64,000 bases of DNA from the NCBI GenBank assembly GCA_963575745.1, contig CAUYUJ010019948.1, positions 608,918 through 672,917 of the forward strand, read 5' to 3'. The DNA is from Prorocentrum cordatum. Taxonomy: Eukaryota > Sar > Dinophyceae > Prorocentrales > Prorocentraceae. The notes beneath the pieces are model-generated. The model was not told the origin of the DNA. It worked only from the letters and a program-made list of their open reading frames with translations, and did not search any database. This document shows positions 43,111-53,410 of the stretch, one piece after another; the stretch's first letter is position 1, and every line of letters starts with the position of its first letter. A program made the translations under genes and the position numbers.

Positions 43111-44360
43111 GCCGGCTGGACACCGCGGCAGCGTGGCCACCGCCGCAGGCACTATACTCGCCTGAGGCAGCGCGAGCATGGGCTACACAGCACTACGACA
43201 CCGAAGCAGCCACCAGGGCCGACCCCAACCAGCCCCGTCCGCGTGCCTCGCTTCGCAAGCTCCAGCTGGACCCGCAGCCACTGATCGACCTGGTGTACAC
43301 TGCCACGGCCCAGGCTGCACCCGAGCGGCGGCAGTCTGACGTACGAGCGCCGCGCCCCAGCGGCTACAGCCCTGGGGCCGCGTCTGGCCCATCGCACACC
43401 TCTCAGCCAGGTGCCGCCTCGGGACACAGTCCAGACCGCTCACCGACGGCATCGGGAGCCGACGACCGCCGTACGCCGTCCCTTATCAGCGCGGCCGCCG
43501 CCCTCGCCCGAGGCCATGCTCGCTCACGGCGCTCCGCCTCACGTTCGTCACGGCAGAGCGGCGGCAACTCCGCCTCTGACAGCAGCGACATCGATACGTG
43601 GGAGCACATCGAGACGGAAGAGGAGCCGACCGCCTACCTCGTCCTCGCCTTCCACGTCCGCGATGTGCGGTCCCGTGTGAACGCCCCTGGCGTCGAGGTC
43701 TGGCTCGACCCAGGCGAGCATCACGATGGCGCCTACCTACCGTGGGGGGCGACCGTTGTGGGCCACCGCGTTACTGACCCTGCGGTTGCGGGTCGCGATG
43801 GATGGGTCATCCTTCACCACGACCACGGCGACACCACCACCAGGCTCTGGGCACCGACCCAAGTCCACGTCAAGGCGGACGACACTTGGCGCACGGTCAT
43901 GATCGCAGCGGACCTGGGGCCCCAGTGGATCGAGCGCCATGCTGACGACGCTCGCCTCCCCGCGGAGGTGGTCCGAACTACAGGCCAGTCCTGGTTCGCC
44001 GACGTCTGGCCCTTGTGGGATCGACCCCGACCCCACCCAGACGACGCAGTCACCGACGAGCAAGCGTTCCCGCCACTACCAGGACGCTGGACTTGCCTAC
44101 AGTGCCGATTCCAATGCTGTCAGTATTGTGCTGCCCGCCGCAACACGCAGCTCGGCACCTCGGGCCAACCGACGTGCCCGGACTGCTCCCTCAGCGGACT
44201 GCGTGCACCTATGGACTGGTCACGGACTACTCTTGCAACAGCTGGACGTGCGTGTACAGCACCGACGACAGGGCCGCCGACACATGCTGCCTCTCCAGCA
44301 GATGCCCGCATCAGCCTCGTCCGCACAGCCTGTTCGACTGTTGTTCCCATGCCACAGTGA
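43000..44360 (+). CDS. Accessory ORF e with Cys-rich cluster
   Basis: The open frame 42960-44360 takes over from ORF d near 43110. It has hairpin 4 (43354-43378) read as PSGYSPGAAS, an Arg/Ser stretch, an acidic stretch (DIDTWEHIETEEEPTAYLVL), and a globular block (GVEVWLDPGEHHDGAYLPWG, GRDGWVILHHDHGDTTTRLW). Near 44090 a Cys-rich cluster (CLQCRFQCCQYCAA then CPDC) resembles a zinc ribbon. After about 44200 the frame is doubtful. No family recognised. Confidence 0.4.
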
Positions 44361-44599
44361 ATGTCTATATCCGCACAATCCTCGCCACGCGGAATACGGC
44401 AAACGCGCTAGCGGCGCAGCTAACAGACCTCATGGAGGCCCACCCCCGAGCGTCTCTGTCATCCCAGGGGGAGCCTCGCGCAGCCAGGCTTTAAAGCTGA
44501 TACCAGGGTCAATGGTATCTACCACCGAGGCGGCGTCGCGTCCTCAAGCAGGGATTGCCCGACGGCACGAGGCGGCCACCAGGGTTCACAGGAACGGGG

Positions 44600-45195
44600 A
44601 TGCCTGAAGACCCGTCTCCCGACCAACCGCTGTGGAAGGAAGGCTACGTGCTCTTCGGCCCTCACCAGGCCCTCAGGGGCGAGGCATACTTCAACAAAGC
44701 GGGTGCGCCGACTTTAACTCCCTAGACCCGAACATGTACAGACAGATCGTGCTCATCAATGTGCCGGATCGGTCTGCGATCTAGTCGCACAGAGCGTCAT
44801 TCCACACTGACCAGGGTCTTCACCCACGCGCTGGCGTATGTCGGGTAGCTGTAACTGGGATTCCGAGGGGCGGCCCTGGGGCTCTCAAGCTGTCGGAGGC
44901 CCGACATGCGCAGCTCTGTGGAGACCATAGTGAGTGCGTGCCACGACCGAAGCTGAGTTGAACCACGACCGCAGCAACCGTGGTAGTTTCTGTCTCTATG
45001 GACCAGCGCACCAGCGGGCTGTGAACATCACGGTGCTCCCCGAGCCGCAAAACATTGACTTCGTGGAGCATGTACGGCGCTACTCACCTGACGGGGAGAC
45101 TTACCCAGACCACGCCTTCGAGCACGTCTACCAGGGCTGGCGGCGCCCGACGTGCGGCGGCTCCATCTGCCTGTCCCCTAGAATCGAAAGGTAGG
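44600..45195 (+). other. Accessory region, short broken frames
   Basis: No long frame. Fragments include MPEDPSPDQPLWKEGYVLF (44600-44728, stop TAG) and a frame at 44934-45194. Probably decayed coding sequence between accessory ORF e and the Pro/Ala-rich ORF. Confidence 0.35.
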
Positions 45196-45199
45196 TGTA

Positions 45200-46965
45200 G
45201 TGAACGACCCGGTCCCGCTCTCGAAGAGCCGACCAGCAAGCGCTGATAAAAAGCCAGCAGCACCGCAACACTCACTCCTAGCAGCGCGGAACCAAAGCGG
45301 AACGCAGAGTCGGAGCCGAGCAAGCCAACGCAAGTTAAAACCGGCCTCTAGAAACCGGCGCGCGTCCCGATCAGGCGTACGAGCGAGTGTAGCGGCGGGG
45401 CAGCCGCCTACCACCGTGGCCCCATTGGTGCCAGGCCCGCGGCGGTCAGGGGCTAAGCGCCGGCCCCGGACCCTCCAGCTAAACGGGGCGCACGTCCCCC
45501 ACGCCAGGGTGCACCCAGCGGTCGTCGGCTACCCGCGCGCACTCGCGCAGGCTCCCCCACGGGCCACCTCGCCCGCGCCAGGGTCCACGCGCGCCTGGGG
45601 CCATTACCCAGGCCGCCACGACAGCACCGCCAGCAACCAGTCCGCAGCGGCACCCCCTGCGGCTTCAGCCCAGGGGGCTGCGCCAATCCGCGGCAGGACA
45701 GGGCGCCCCGCAGGATGGCGCGAGGCGAACGTGCGCGCCTGGCAACCGCGCCAACACACGCCCCCGCCAAACGTGGCCGCAGCGCAGCGCCCTGCCCAGG
45801 CAAAGCCCGCCCCCCCTGAGCGTGAGCGGCAGCCGCTCGTCCCGCTCGTCCTCACGCGCACCCAGGCACACCGCAGCGCCTCCCCGCGGCGCAGCGAGGG
45901 TAGTGCCCACCGAGTCAGCCCCCGGCCTGACACCGCCGACCCTGACCAGGCTGCAGCCTCGGCGGCGGGCGGCACAGGCGGCTCCCGCCCGCCCAGCCCA
46001 GCACCCAGCGCAGCGCCGATCCGCTCCCCGAGCAGGGCGGACTCTGCGCGCGCCAACGCCCAGGCGGCCTCGCCACGTGAACGGCAGGGGGGGGGGGGGG
46101 GGGGGGGGGGCCACACACTTAGGGTCGGGCGCGTCCCGTGCTGCCTAGGCCTCAGCAGGGCCGGCTCACCCTCGCGTCAGTCCCCCTGGGGAGTATTCCT
46201 AATAGCTTCCGCGCGCCCCGCGAGACTCAGGATGACGCCCAAGCCCCCGAGGTGGTGCCACGTTTCGGTGCCGGCGCCAAAGACCCTAGCGAGGTCGACC
46301 TCGAGCCGACGCCGTCCACGGACCAGGAGCTGCCACCGCCCACCCGCGTCGTCGCCCCCGACGAGGCGCCGACCTTCGACCCCTTCAAGCACCAGTACTC
46401 CGTCACGGACCTCGCGGCGGGCTTCGGCGGCGGCTCACCGCTGTCTCCTCAGAGCCACGGCGGCGCCCCCGCCACCTCTGCCGCTGCCGCGGCAGCGGCG
46501 GCCCCGCGTGGAGTCAGCCCTGTCCGCCACGCGAGCCTCACGGCAGCGGGCATGGACGAGGCTCAGCGCCAGGCCACCGACCGCGCCGCTCGCCACGCCC
46601 AGCTAGTGGCTGACGCGCTGGCAGGGCGTGCGCCGCCGCAGCCACAGGGCCCACCGCCCGAGGCGAGCGCGGAGGGCGCACACGAACAAGCTGTTCCAGC
46701 TGATGCTGCTCATCACGGCACTGACGGGGCGGGCGCGCCGCCGCAGGACGGACCAGCGGTGTCGCGTGCGCAGTATTCGCGCGCGCACTGCGCCGCTGCC
46801 GCGCCGCGCTGCCGCCGCTGGTTTGCTTTTGCTCTTGCGCTTGGCAGGATGGATCGAGGAGTCGCCTCCCTCTCCCCCTGCTGCAGTCTCACCTTTCCTC
46901 CCTCCGTCCCCCACGGTACAGGAGTGAGGAGGATTTTTCCGAGGCAGTTTCACCGATGTTTATGA
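45200..46965 (+). pseudogene. Accessory ORF f, Pro/Ala/Arg-rich, poly-G interrupted
   Basis: Two frames (45200-46130 and 46138-46965) separated by a run of about 24 G at 46087-46110, where length errors would shift frame. The first is basic and low complexity (Ala/Pro/Arg), with hairpin 5 at 45653-45677. The second has an ordered-looking stretch (EAPTFDPFKHQYSVTDLAAG) followed by Ala-rich helices. No domain recognised. Likely a disordered linker before the endonuclease. Confidence 0.35.
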
Positions 46966-47056
46966 ACCCCCCCCGGCGCAGCGTCGAGCATGCCTTGCCT
47001 GCACTTTTGGCCCGACGGCGGCTTCAGCCCCGTCCAAGCCAATCTGCTGCGACGCC

Positions 47057-48483
47057 ATGAGCTCCTACTGTGGCCAAGCCTCCTACCTGGGTGACGGCCA
47101 GGCCGCCCTCCACCGTGCGGGGCGTGCTAACCCCAGCTCCACCGACGGAGATGGGCCAGGTCGCTCCATCCACCTCGTCAGCCTCAACATCACGAGTCTT
47201 CCAGCGAACTGGCCAACCATTACCGCCCTAGGTGTCGACCACGACGCCGCAGTCATAGCGCTGCAGGAGACCCGTCATGCCAAGCCTACCAGGCAAGCCA
47301 TCGCCACCAACGCCGCCAATCCACACCACGGAGGATACCAGGCCAGTCTGGGACCTGACCTGGACCTGGCGCGTGCCCAGCGCAAAGCTGCTCAACGCTG
47401 CACGATCGCTCAGCAGTGAGACACGGTCGAGGGCAACAAACCGGCGCCTCGGCGGGGTTGCATCCTCTCTCAGGGGTCAGGCGCATCGGTCGACCGTCCA
47501 TCACGCGCCATTGGGGGACTGTATCGCCAAACCCCTGCAAGGCAAGAAACGGATGGCACAGCGCATGTCCTCTCCGCTCTGCACCCGGCACGGCCGCAAG
47601 GCGTCGACGAATCAATCTCACGGTCCGGCCGCTGTGATCTCCATTGGCCTTTCTCCGAGTGCGCTGGAGGGACTTTTAGCACCATTTCTATTTCGGCTTG
47701 GCTGATCTCGGCCCCGCCTGCGAGGGTCGGCATTCAGCGCCCGATTTCATTTGTATGGACGCCAACACGAACATCGACGACAATCCACACCTGCTGCACA
47801 TGATGCAGCACGGATGGTCCAACGTCGCTGAAGGCACACCAGAACACACCATGCACACATATGGCAATATCCCTGACTGGGACCGCGTCACCAAGTGCCC
47901 CCGCACTTCGCGCATCGACTATGTCATCGCCAACCAAGCTGCGCGATCCCTTGTCACCGACTTCTGCTATCTGCGTGACTTGCCAGCGAAGTCCCATATT
48001 GGCCTGCAGGTCACACTCGACCTAAGCCGCCTCGATCACACGGCCCCACGCCTTCTGGCCCCCACGCCATACCCTCCAAACGACGGAGCTCATGAGGACC
48101 ACGAACTCCAGGCACTAGGGACCCACATCGCCGGACGATACCACGACCGCATGGAGCCGGCTGACGCACGCGACGATGTGGAACGCATGTTCGCCCTGGC
48201 AAACGAGGCCAGCCATGAGTACCATCTCACCCGGCTGCGGGACCTGCCGCCCCCACCGCCAGACCACCCAAAAAAGAAGTCCCCTACCATGCACGGGCTC
48301 ACACCCACGTTCGAGGAGCGACCCGCCGTCCCCCGCGCCTTTCCCACCTACGGAGCTTCCACGATTCACATGAACCGCATTCGCAAGCTCCATCGGCAAC
48401 TTTGCGAGCTTCGCTTCATCGGACTGCACCATCATATAGACTGCCGTGCTATCCCGCCGCACCTGGCGCAACGCATCGACTGA
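47057..48483 (+). pseudogene. Giant LINE AP-type endonuclease
   Basis: The N-terminal half (47057-47419) has IHLVSLNITSLPANWPTITA with the metal-binding Asn, and AVIALQETRHAKP with the LQET Glu. Sequence between 47419 and 47698 is frameshifted. The C-terminal half (47698-48483) shows DFICMDANTNIDD (D-x-N), TSRIDYVIANQAARSL and AKSHIGLQVTLDL (SH-x of the SDH motif). Together these are the EEP-fold endonuclease of LINEs that nicks DNA for target priming. The downstream 150 residues are a helical linker to the RT. Hairpin 6 (47014-47034) lies 20 bp before the frame starts. Confidence 0.75.
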
Positions 48484-48564
48484 ACGTGGGCCGCGGCCCG
48501 CCTTCTCTGCCACAAGCTGCGCCCCACGGCCCTCCTGGCTTTTCCTGACGCCTGGACCCCCGAC

Positions 48565-50312
48565 GTGCCAGCGCCACGCGGAGAGCAGCTCGATCGTCTG
48601 ATCCAAAATCTAGACTCGGAGCTGGCGCGACGTACAAACCGAGCCAAAGCTGAACGCATCAAGATCTGGTCTGAGGGCGTCCGCGAGCCAAGCGGGCGAA
48701 AGGCGGCCATATACGCACGGGCTGCCGACTGCTCGCCCACGGCGTATCTCCGCACGCCTACCACTCCCGACGATGCACAGCTTCACTGCGACATCACCGC
48801 CTTCAACCCTGACCAAGCTAGCACGGACGACAGTGACGCCGACACCGACGCCGGCGGCTTCAGCCCCGGCGACGGTAGCTCGCCCGACACGGACAACGAC
48901 GACGGCCCCATTCGTGGCCCACTACCAGCCCAGGTTCCCGACGCCCTCCCCGCCAACGTTATCGTTGCCAACACCAAAGACATGCTCAAGCTCATGGTCG
49001 ACACCTGGGAGCCCATCCTGGGCAGGTACCGCGCTCGCGCGGGCCATGACGCCGAAGCTATGCCGACGTGGGCGGACTTCTACGACGAATACCGCCAAGA
49101 GCTGCCTACGCCATCACCAGCAGCCCCCTTCCACCTTACCGACGACCAACTCATCCACTTCATTCGCACCCGTTCACCGCGCCGCGCGGGGGGACTCGAC
49201 GGCTGGACGACCAAGGAGGCAAGGGAGTTACCCGACGACATCCTTCGCCTCTTCGCCAGCGTCTTACGTGCTATGCAACGCACTGGCACCATCCCCGAGC
49301 CCCTCCTGCACGTGCCAAACCCGTGCCTCCGAAAAGGCCGAGGGGAACTCCCGACGGACCAACGGATTCTCTCGGTTCTTTCCGTGTGGATGTATGCGTG
49401 GGAGGCGCCGGCCTACCGTAGCCTCACGACCTGGCGGCAAGGATGGACCCATGCCACGAGCTTCGGCGCTGTTCCCAAAGCCACCATTGGGGATGTCAGC
49501 ACCTCTCTCGCCCTGCGCTTCGAACACGCCAGGACTTTACTCCTCCCCTTAGCTGGAGCTGCCCTTGACCGACAGAAGTGCTTCGACTACCTCATCACGG
49601 ACATCTGTCTAAACCTTGCGCTGTACGCGGGGTGCCCACAAGACATCGTTACTGTCCGCCGAAACTTGTACAGACACCACAAACGCTACATCCGCACGAA
49701 CGGAGCGTACTCCAGGGACCTGGCCAGGACACACGGTCACCTCCAGGGCAGCTCGTGGTCCCTGGATGACATCAAGCTGCTCATGTGCGTGTGGACAAAG
49801 AGGCAGCACCGATACGTTCCTCGATCACTCAGCACTACCTTCGTTGACGACAGCAACTCCACTACCCACACCGCTCCTGAGCTGCAGAAATCTCTCGACG
49901 AAACCGCCAAGTTTGACCGATTCTCCGGTCAACGCATTCACCCTGGTAAAGTGGCAGGGTGGGCGCTCACTGATGAGCTGCACGCCGCCGTCACCCAGCT
50001 CACACTGGCGGATCGCCCCCTCCGAGTGGTCGATTCCTTCAAGCTCGTCGGGAGTTACATCAACGCCGAGGCAGCGCCGGCTCCAGCCGCGCTTAACCTC
50101 ACGTCCACCGCAGACGCCCGTGTGCGGAGGGCGACTATCCGCCTGCCGCGCATTGGCAAGCTCCCGTCGCCGATGCTTATCAAGGCGCGGCACGCCCGAT
50201 CCCTGGCCGCCAGCGTCTGCACCACGGGCACCGACATCCAAGCACCATCAGGCCCAGCCAAGACTGCCTACAACCACGCCCTCAAGGCGGCTATCCGCCC
50301 CAAGGGGAACAA
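48565..50312 (+). CDS. Giant LINE reverse transcriptase
   Basis: The open frame continues to 50589, but after about 50312 the sense frame shifts. A linker carries hairpin 7 as AGGFSPGDG (48849-48871). Then RT: TRSPRRAGGLDGWTTKEARE (fingers), AALDRQKCFDYLITD at about residue 333 (motif A), GHLQGSSWSLDDIKLLM at about 390 (motif B with LQG), and LSTTFVDDSNSTT at about 425 (motif C, intact FVDDS), followed by GKVAGWAL (motif D region). All catalytic Asp are present, so this domain could be functional. The FVDDSN form suggests a lineage-specific LINE clade. Confidence 0.85.
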
Positions 50313-52628
50313 GTGGTCGAGTTCTGGACTCTCATGGCCGTGTGCGTGCCGGGACACGCCCTTGAGATCGACGCCATCACGCAGCGTGAAGCATTCCTGT
50401 GCCTGCGGCGGCAGGTTAACCGCGACGCCACACTCTGCGGGCTCGCCAGAGACCTCCATCACCACGCCCAGACCCTGTTTGGTGGAGGACCCGTCGGGCG
50501 ACTCGTCCAGTCACTCCAGCAGCTCCGATGGACCTGGCCCACATTTGGCATCATGTACGATGACTGGGGCTGCCCGATCAGCTGGCTGAATCTACCCCAA
50601 AACGCCTTCCTGCACATGCTGCAGGCCTCACAACGCAGGGCATTTCTGCGGAAGATCAAGCCACGGCGACACGACCTTGGCTACCTCGCCTCGGTCAGAC
50701 AGGGCCTGGACCTCTTCGCCAGCACGTGGCTCGCGCGAACCAAAGGAGCAGCCAAATGCACTGCCTGGCAGCTGGCGCTCCTCCTGAACTACCTGTCGGG
50801 CGGGGACCACACCCAACAGCGACGATCCCGATCCAACACGTCGGCAGACCCCAGCCCCATGTGCCGCTACTGCGACGAGGAAGCGGAAACTCAGGAGCAC
50901 ACTGTCCGCGACTGTAAGTGCTGGGCCCGAGAAAGAGTTCCTCTCACCACCCTCATCAGTGACGACCAGTGGGCCCGTCTTCCGCCGCACACAAGACACT
51001 GCGGGCTCTCCGACGAAGACCCAGCCCTCCTCGACCTGCAGGCCGACCTCGCGAGGGACCCGCTGCCACAGCCCATCCCGCGGCCCCCCCCTGATGGTGA
51101 TCCTGCGGCTTCAGCCCAGGACACCTACACCACCTACCTTGACAACGACACTGGATGGACATGGGTCTATGCTGCCACGGACGGTGCGTGCACCAACCAA
51201 GCCATCCCACTCCTAGCACGAGCGGGCTACGGCGTCTACTACGGCATCGACCACCGCATGAACTACAGTGCACGCGTTCACGGCCTAACGCAGACCGCCC
51301 AGGTTGCGGAGACCCTTGCCATCGTCCACCTTACGGCGTGTGCCGAACGGCCCGTGCACGTCTTCGTGGACAACCAGGCGGTGGTCGATGGGTTCCAAAG
51401 CATCATCGACGGACATCCAGCGCCGCAGGGCACGCACGCGGAGCTCTGGGCAATGATTCACCGATGTGTAATGGCCAAGCCCGACATGTTTCGCGTCGAA
51501 AAAGTCGCCAGCCACCTGGGAGACCTGGGCATCGACCTTGGGCTCATCGGGCCCATCGCGGAGGAGTTCTACCGTCAGGCCGACGCCCTTGCCACAGCGG
51601 CGGCACGCACGCACAACCTCCCCGACGACATCGTTGAAGCTGCCAAAACACGACATCGCCAAGCGACCGTGCTTCACGGGGTCGCTGTCGCCATCTACGA
51701 GCGCAGACACCGTACTCTGCCACTCCCACACCGCAGGGCTGGGTTTACAGCGGCTGAACTCAGCAAAATTGAACCGAACCCCCTGCTGTCGGACCAGGCA
51801 CCACCCGCGGCTGGACCAGACATCCCGCAGACCCCGGACGAGCTCTGGGCCGAGGCCCAACGGGCGATGTACGACGAACAGGAGGACGACCCGTTCGGCT
51901 TCGGCGGGGGACTAGACTTCCTGGACGACGGGCCAGCCAGCACCAACCTTGCCCCGTCGGGCATCCGCACGACGCCCACCTCGACTCCGCCACCGAGAGC
52001 GGCACCGCACCCACATGATGACGTCGCTCACCTCCAAGACGCCGACGACGACTTTTATGATCCCCTCGGATTGGGTGGCAGCATAGACGACGTCCCGCCG
52101 ACACCCCACGCTGCCGACGATGCCGCTTCATCGAGTCGCCACCCGGTCACGCGGCCGACCTCTGAGCCCTCGCACGGCATCATGATTGGTCCCTCCGTGC
52201 CCCCAACCCCGTCCCCCCACCAGCGCCAGCCCGCGGGGGCGGCTTCAGCCCCCCCGCAGGGCACTGAGCCAGTCAGGCCGTCGCGCCCCGTCCACGCTCC
52301 TACTGTTGCAGGCTGCGAGGCTGCGGCTCCTCCGTCCTCATGGGGCGTGGCCTCAGCGGCTTCAGCCCTGGGTCCGCGCGACACCCTCCAGTCGCCTCGC
52401 CACGGCGACGGCCGCCAGCGCACGGACCGCCGCACCGCGCTGGTCCACCACCTGGCCAGGCGCACCGATGACCTCGTCCCCGCCGCGAGGCCCGCGGCCG
52501 CGGGCACTGAGCAGCCGCCCCGCACCGACCGCGAAGCCGAGCTGTCCCAGTCTACGGCCGCTCTCCAGCAGAGGTGCGCAGCTCTCGCCGCCGACCTTGC
52601 CGCTGCCCAAGCCCGTCAAGGCCCTTAG
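50313..52628 (+). CDS. Giant LINE C-terminus: Cys-His knuckle and RNase H
   Basis: Continues the RT thumb (ITQREAFLCLRRQVNRDATL, RRHDLGYLASVRQGLDLF). At about residue 183 CRYCDEEAETQEHTVRDC is a C-x2-C-x8-H-x4-C knuckle typical of LINE RT C-termini. RNase H I landmarks follow: WVYAATDGACTN near 287 (Asp), QVAETLAIVHLTAC near 330 (Glu), VHVFVDNQAVVDGF near 349 (Asp), a VASHLGDLGIDLG segment and EEFYRQADALATAAA near 420 (Asp). The last ~330 residues are acidic, then Pro/Ala-rich, with hairpins 8-10. The frame is intact for 771 codons; the start is a frameshift junction with the RT rather than a true ATG. Confidence 0.8.
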   Translation: MVEFWTLMAVCVPGHALEIDAITQREAFLCLRRQVNRDATLCGLARDLHHHAQTLFGGGPVGRLVQSLQQLRWTWPTFGIMYDDWGCPISWLNLPQNAFLHMLQASQRRAFLRKIKPRRHDLGYLASVRQGLDLFASTWLARTKGAAKCTAWQLALLLNYLSGGDHTQQRRSRSNTSADPSPMCRYCDEEAETQEHTVRDCKCWARERVPLTTLISDDQWARLPPHTRHCGLSDEDPALLDLQADLARDPLPQPIPRPPPDGDPAASAQDTYTTYLDNDTGWTWVYAATDGACTNQAIPLLARAGYGVYYGIDHRMNYSARVHGLTQTAQVAETLAIVHLTACAERPVHVFVDNQAVVDGFQSIIDGHPAPQGTHAELWAMIHRCVMAKPDMFRVEKVASHLGDLGIDLGLIGPIAEEFYRQADALATAAARTHNLPDDIVEAAKTRHRQATVLHGVAVAIYERRHRTLPLPHRRAGFTAAELSKIEPNPLLSDQAPPAAGPDIPQTPDELWAEAQRAMYDEQEDDPFGFGGGLDFLDDGPASTNLAPSGIRTTPTSTPPPRAAPHPHDDVAHLQDADDDFYDPLGLGGSIDDVPPTPHAADDAASSSRHPVTRPTSEPSHGIMIGPSVPPTPSPHQRQPAGAASAPPQGTEPVRPSRPVHAPTVAGCEAAAPPSSWGVASAASALGPRDTLQSPRHGDGRQRTDRRTALVHHLARRTDDLVPAARPAAAGTEQPPRTDREAELSQSTAALQQRCAALAADLAAAQARQGP

Positions 52629-53125
52629 CTCCAGCGCCTCCACCGCGCCGGTCGTGCCTTCGCCGAGCTGCTTACACCCCCGCCCGATGGTGCTGCGCCG
52701 CCACTCACCCTCCATGCTATGCTGTCAGCGCTCCGCGGCGCTCCGCCTGGAGCCCCGCGCTAATCTCCGCCATTCTGCCTGCCCGTGTGCACGCGTGGCC
52801 CCGCGCCCACGGTGTCAGGGCGCGGGGGCGGGGGGTGCCCCGTCCCTGCGCGCCGCGCTGCGGCCAAGCGCCCAACTGGCGGTCTGCCAAGCCGCCTAGC
52901 CACGTGTCCGCACGTCGCCTTTCTTGTTGGGGCCTTCTTCGTCACGCGGTCTGACACGTGAGATCTTCACAGTCTGTCCGCCGTCCGTAGCTTCAGACGC
53001 AATGCGCCGGGGGAGGGGGTCTGTTGCCCGCCCTCGTATCTTAAGGCTGCACCGCCGTTAATAGTGTTTTGCGGGTTGTCGCACCGCAGTGCGCCTCGCG
53101 GACGGACCCTGGTCCGCCTGCTTGT

Positions 53126-53128
<3 letters not shown>
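52629..53128 (+). other. Giant LINE 3' region and boundary
   Basis: No domain-bearing frame. The GC-rich sequence contains GCGCGGGGGCGGGGGGTG (52821 onward). No poly(A) or target duplication was identified, so the 3' end of the LINE is uncertain within this interval. Confidence 0.4.
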
Positions 53129-53175
<47 letters not shown>

Positions 53176-53230
53176 CTCCTCTCTCCTCTCTCCTCTCTCC
53201 TCTCTCCTCTCTCCTCTCTCTCTCTCTGCC
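53129..53230 (+). promoter_or_regulatory. (CT)n / (CTCTCTC)n tract upstream of 830-codon ORF
   Basis: TC microsatellite then CTCTCTCCT repeats, followed by a pyrimidine-rich stretch to about 53255, 180-280 bp before the ATG at 53411. This parallels the tract before the giant LINE. Regulatory or trans-splicing roles are inference. Confidence 0.4.
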
Positions 53231-53410
53231 TTTCCTGTCCTTCTCCTTCTTCTCAAGCGCGGGCAGGCCGCGGATCCGCGGGGCCCCTCCTCCTGTCCGC
53301 GCGCGCGACAGGCACTCGTGCTTCAAGCGGGGCTCCGCAACAGAGGGGGCAACCGTCGCGGAGCATCTGTTTTGGAAGCTGCCCCCGCAGCAGCGGGGGC
53401 CCCTGGATAG

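Larger units (their letters stand above)
37951..52372 (+). repeat. Hairpin family 1, ten dispersed copies (core cGGCTTCAGCC)
   Basis: Each copy is lower stem, bulged C, GGCT-TC-AGCC (one copy has AC), then the complementary lower stem. Lower stems: 37951-37983 GCCGGTGGTGG/CCGCCACCGGC; 39695-39719 and 41076-41100 GCAGTGG/CCGCTGC; 43354-43378 GCCCCAG/CTGGGGC; 45653-45677 CCCCCTG/CAGGGGG; 47014-47034 GACGG/CCGTC; 48849-48871 CGCCGG/CCGGCG; 51101-51121 TCCTG/CAGGA; 52233-52257 GCGGGGG/CCCCCGC; 52352-52372 CTCAG/CTGGG. A few pairs are G-T wobbles. The core is fixed; the stem varies with compensation. Confidence 0.9.
36121..52970 (+). mobile_element. Giant LINE (~16.8 kb) with accessory coding region
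   Basis: Plus-strand element: ORF1 with coiled coil (36272-38842), a long accessory region (39104-46965), then AP-type endonuclease (47057-48483), reverse transcriptase (48565-50312), and Cys-His knuckle plus RNase H (50313-52628). The hairpin family with core cGGCTTCAGCC is distributed from 37951 to 52372 and nowhere else in the window, supporting one element of this extent. Many frameshifts separate the parts. Ends are not defined by a clear target duplication. Non-LTR elements rarely exceed about 8 kb, so the size is unusual. Confidence 0.65.

Noticed and set aside
44090-44180. RING finger in accessory ORF e
   Set aside because: Cys spacing (CLQC...CC..C...CPDC) does not give the C3HC4 pattern; only a generic zinc-ribbon-like cluster can be claimed.
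45200-46130. Minus-strand open frames over the Pro/Ala-rich ORF
   Set aside because: Shadows of GC-rich low-complexity sequence; the plus strand is consistent with the flanking LINE orientation.
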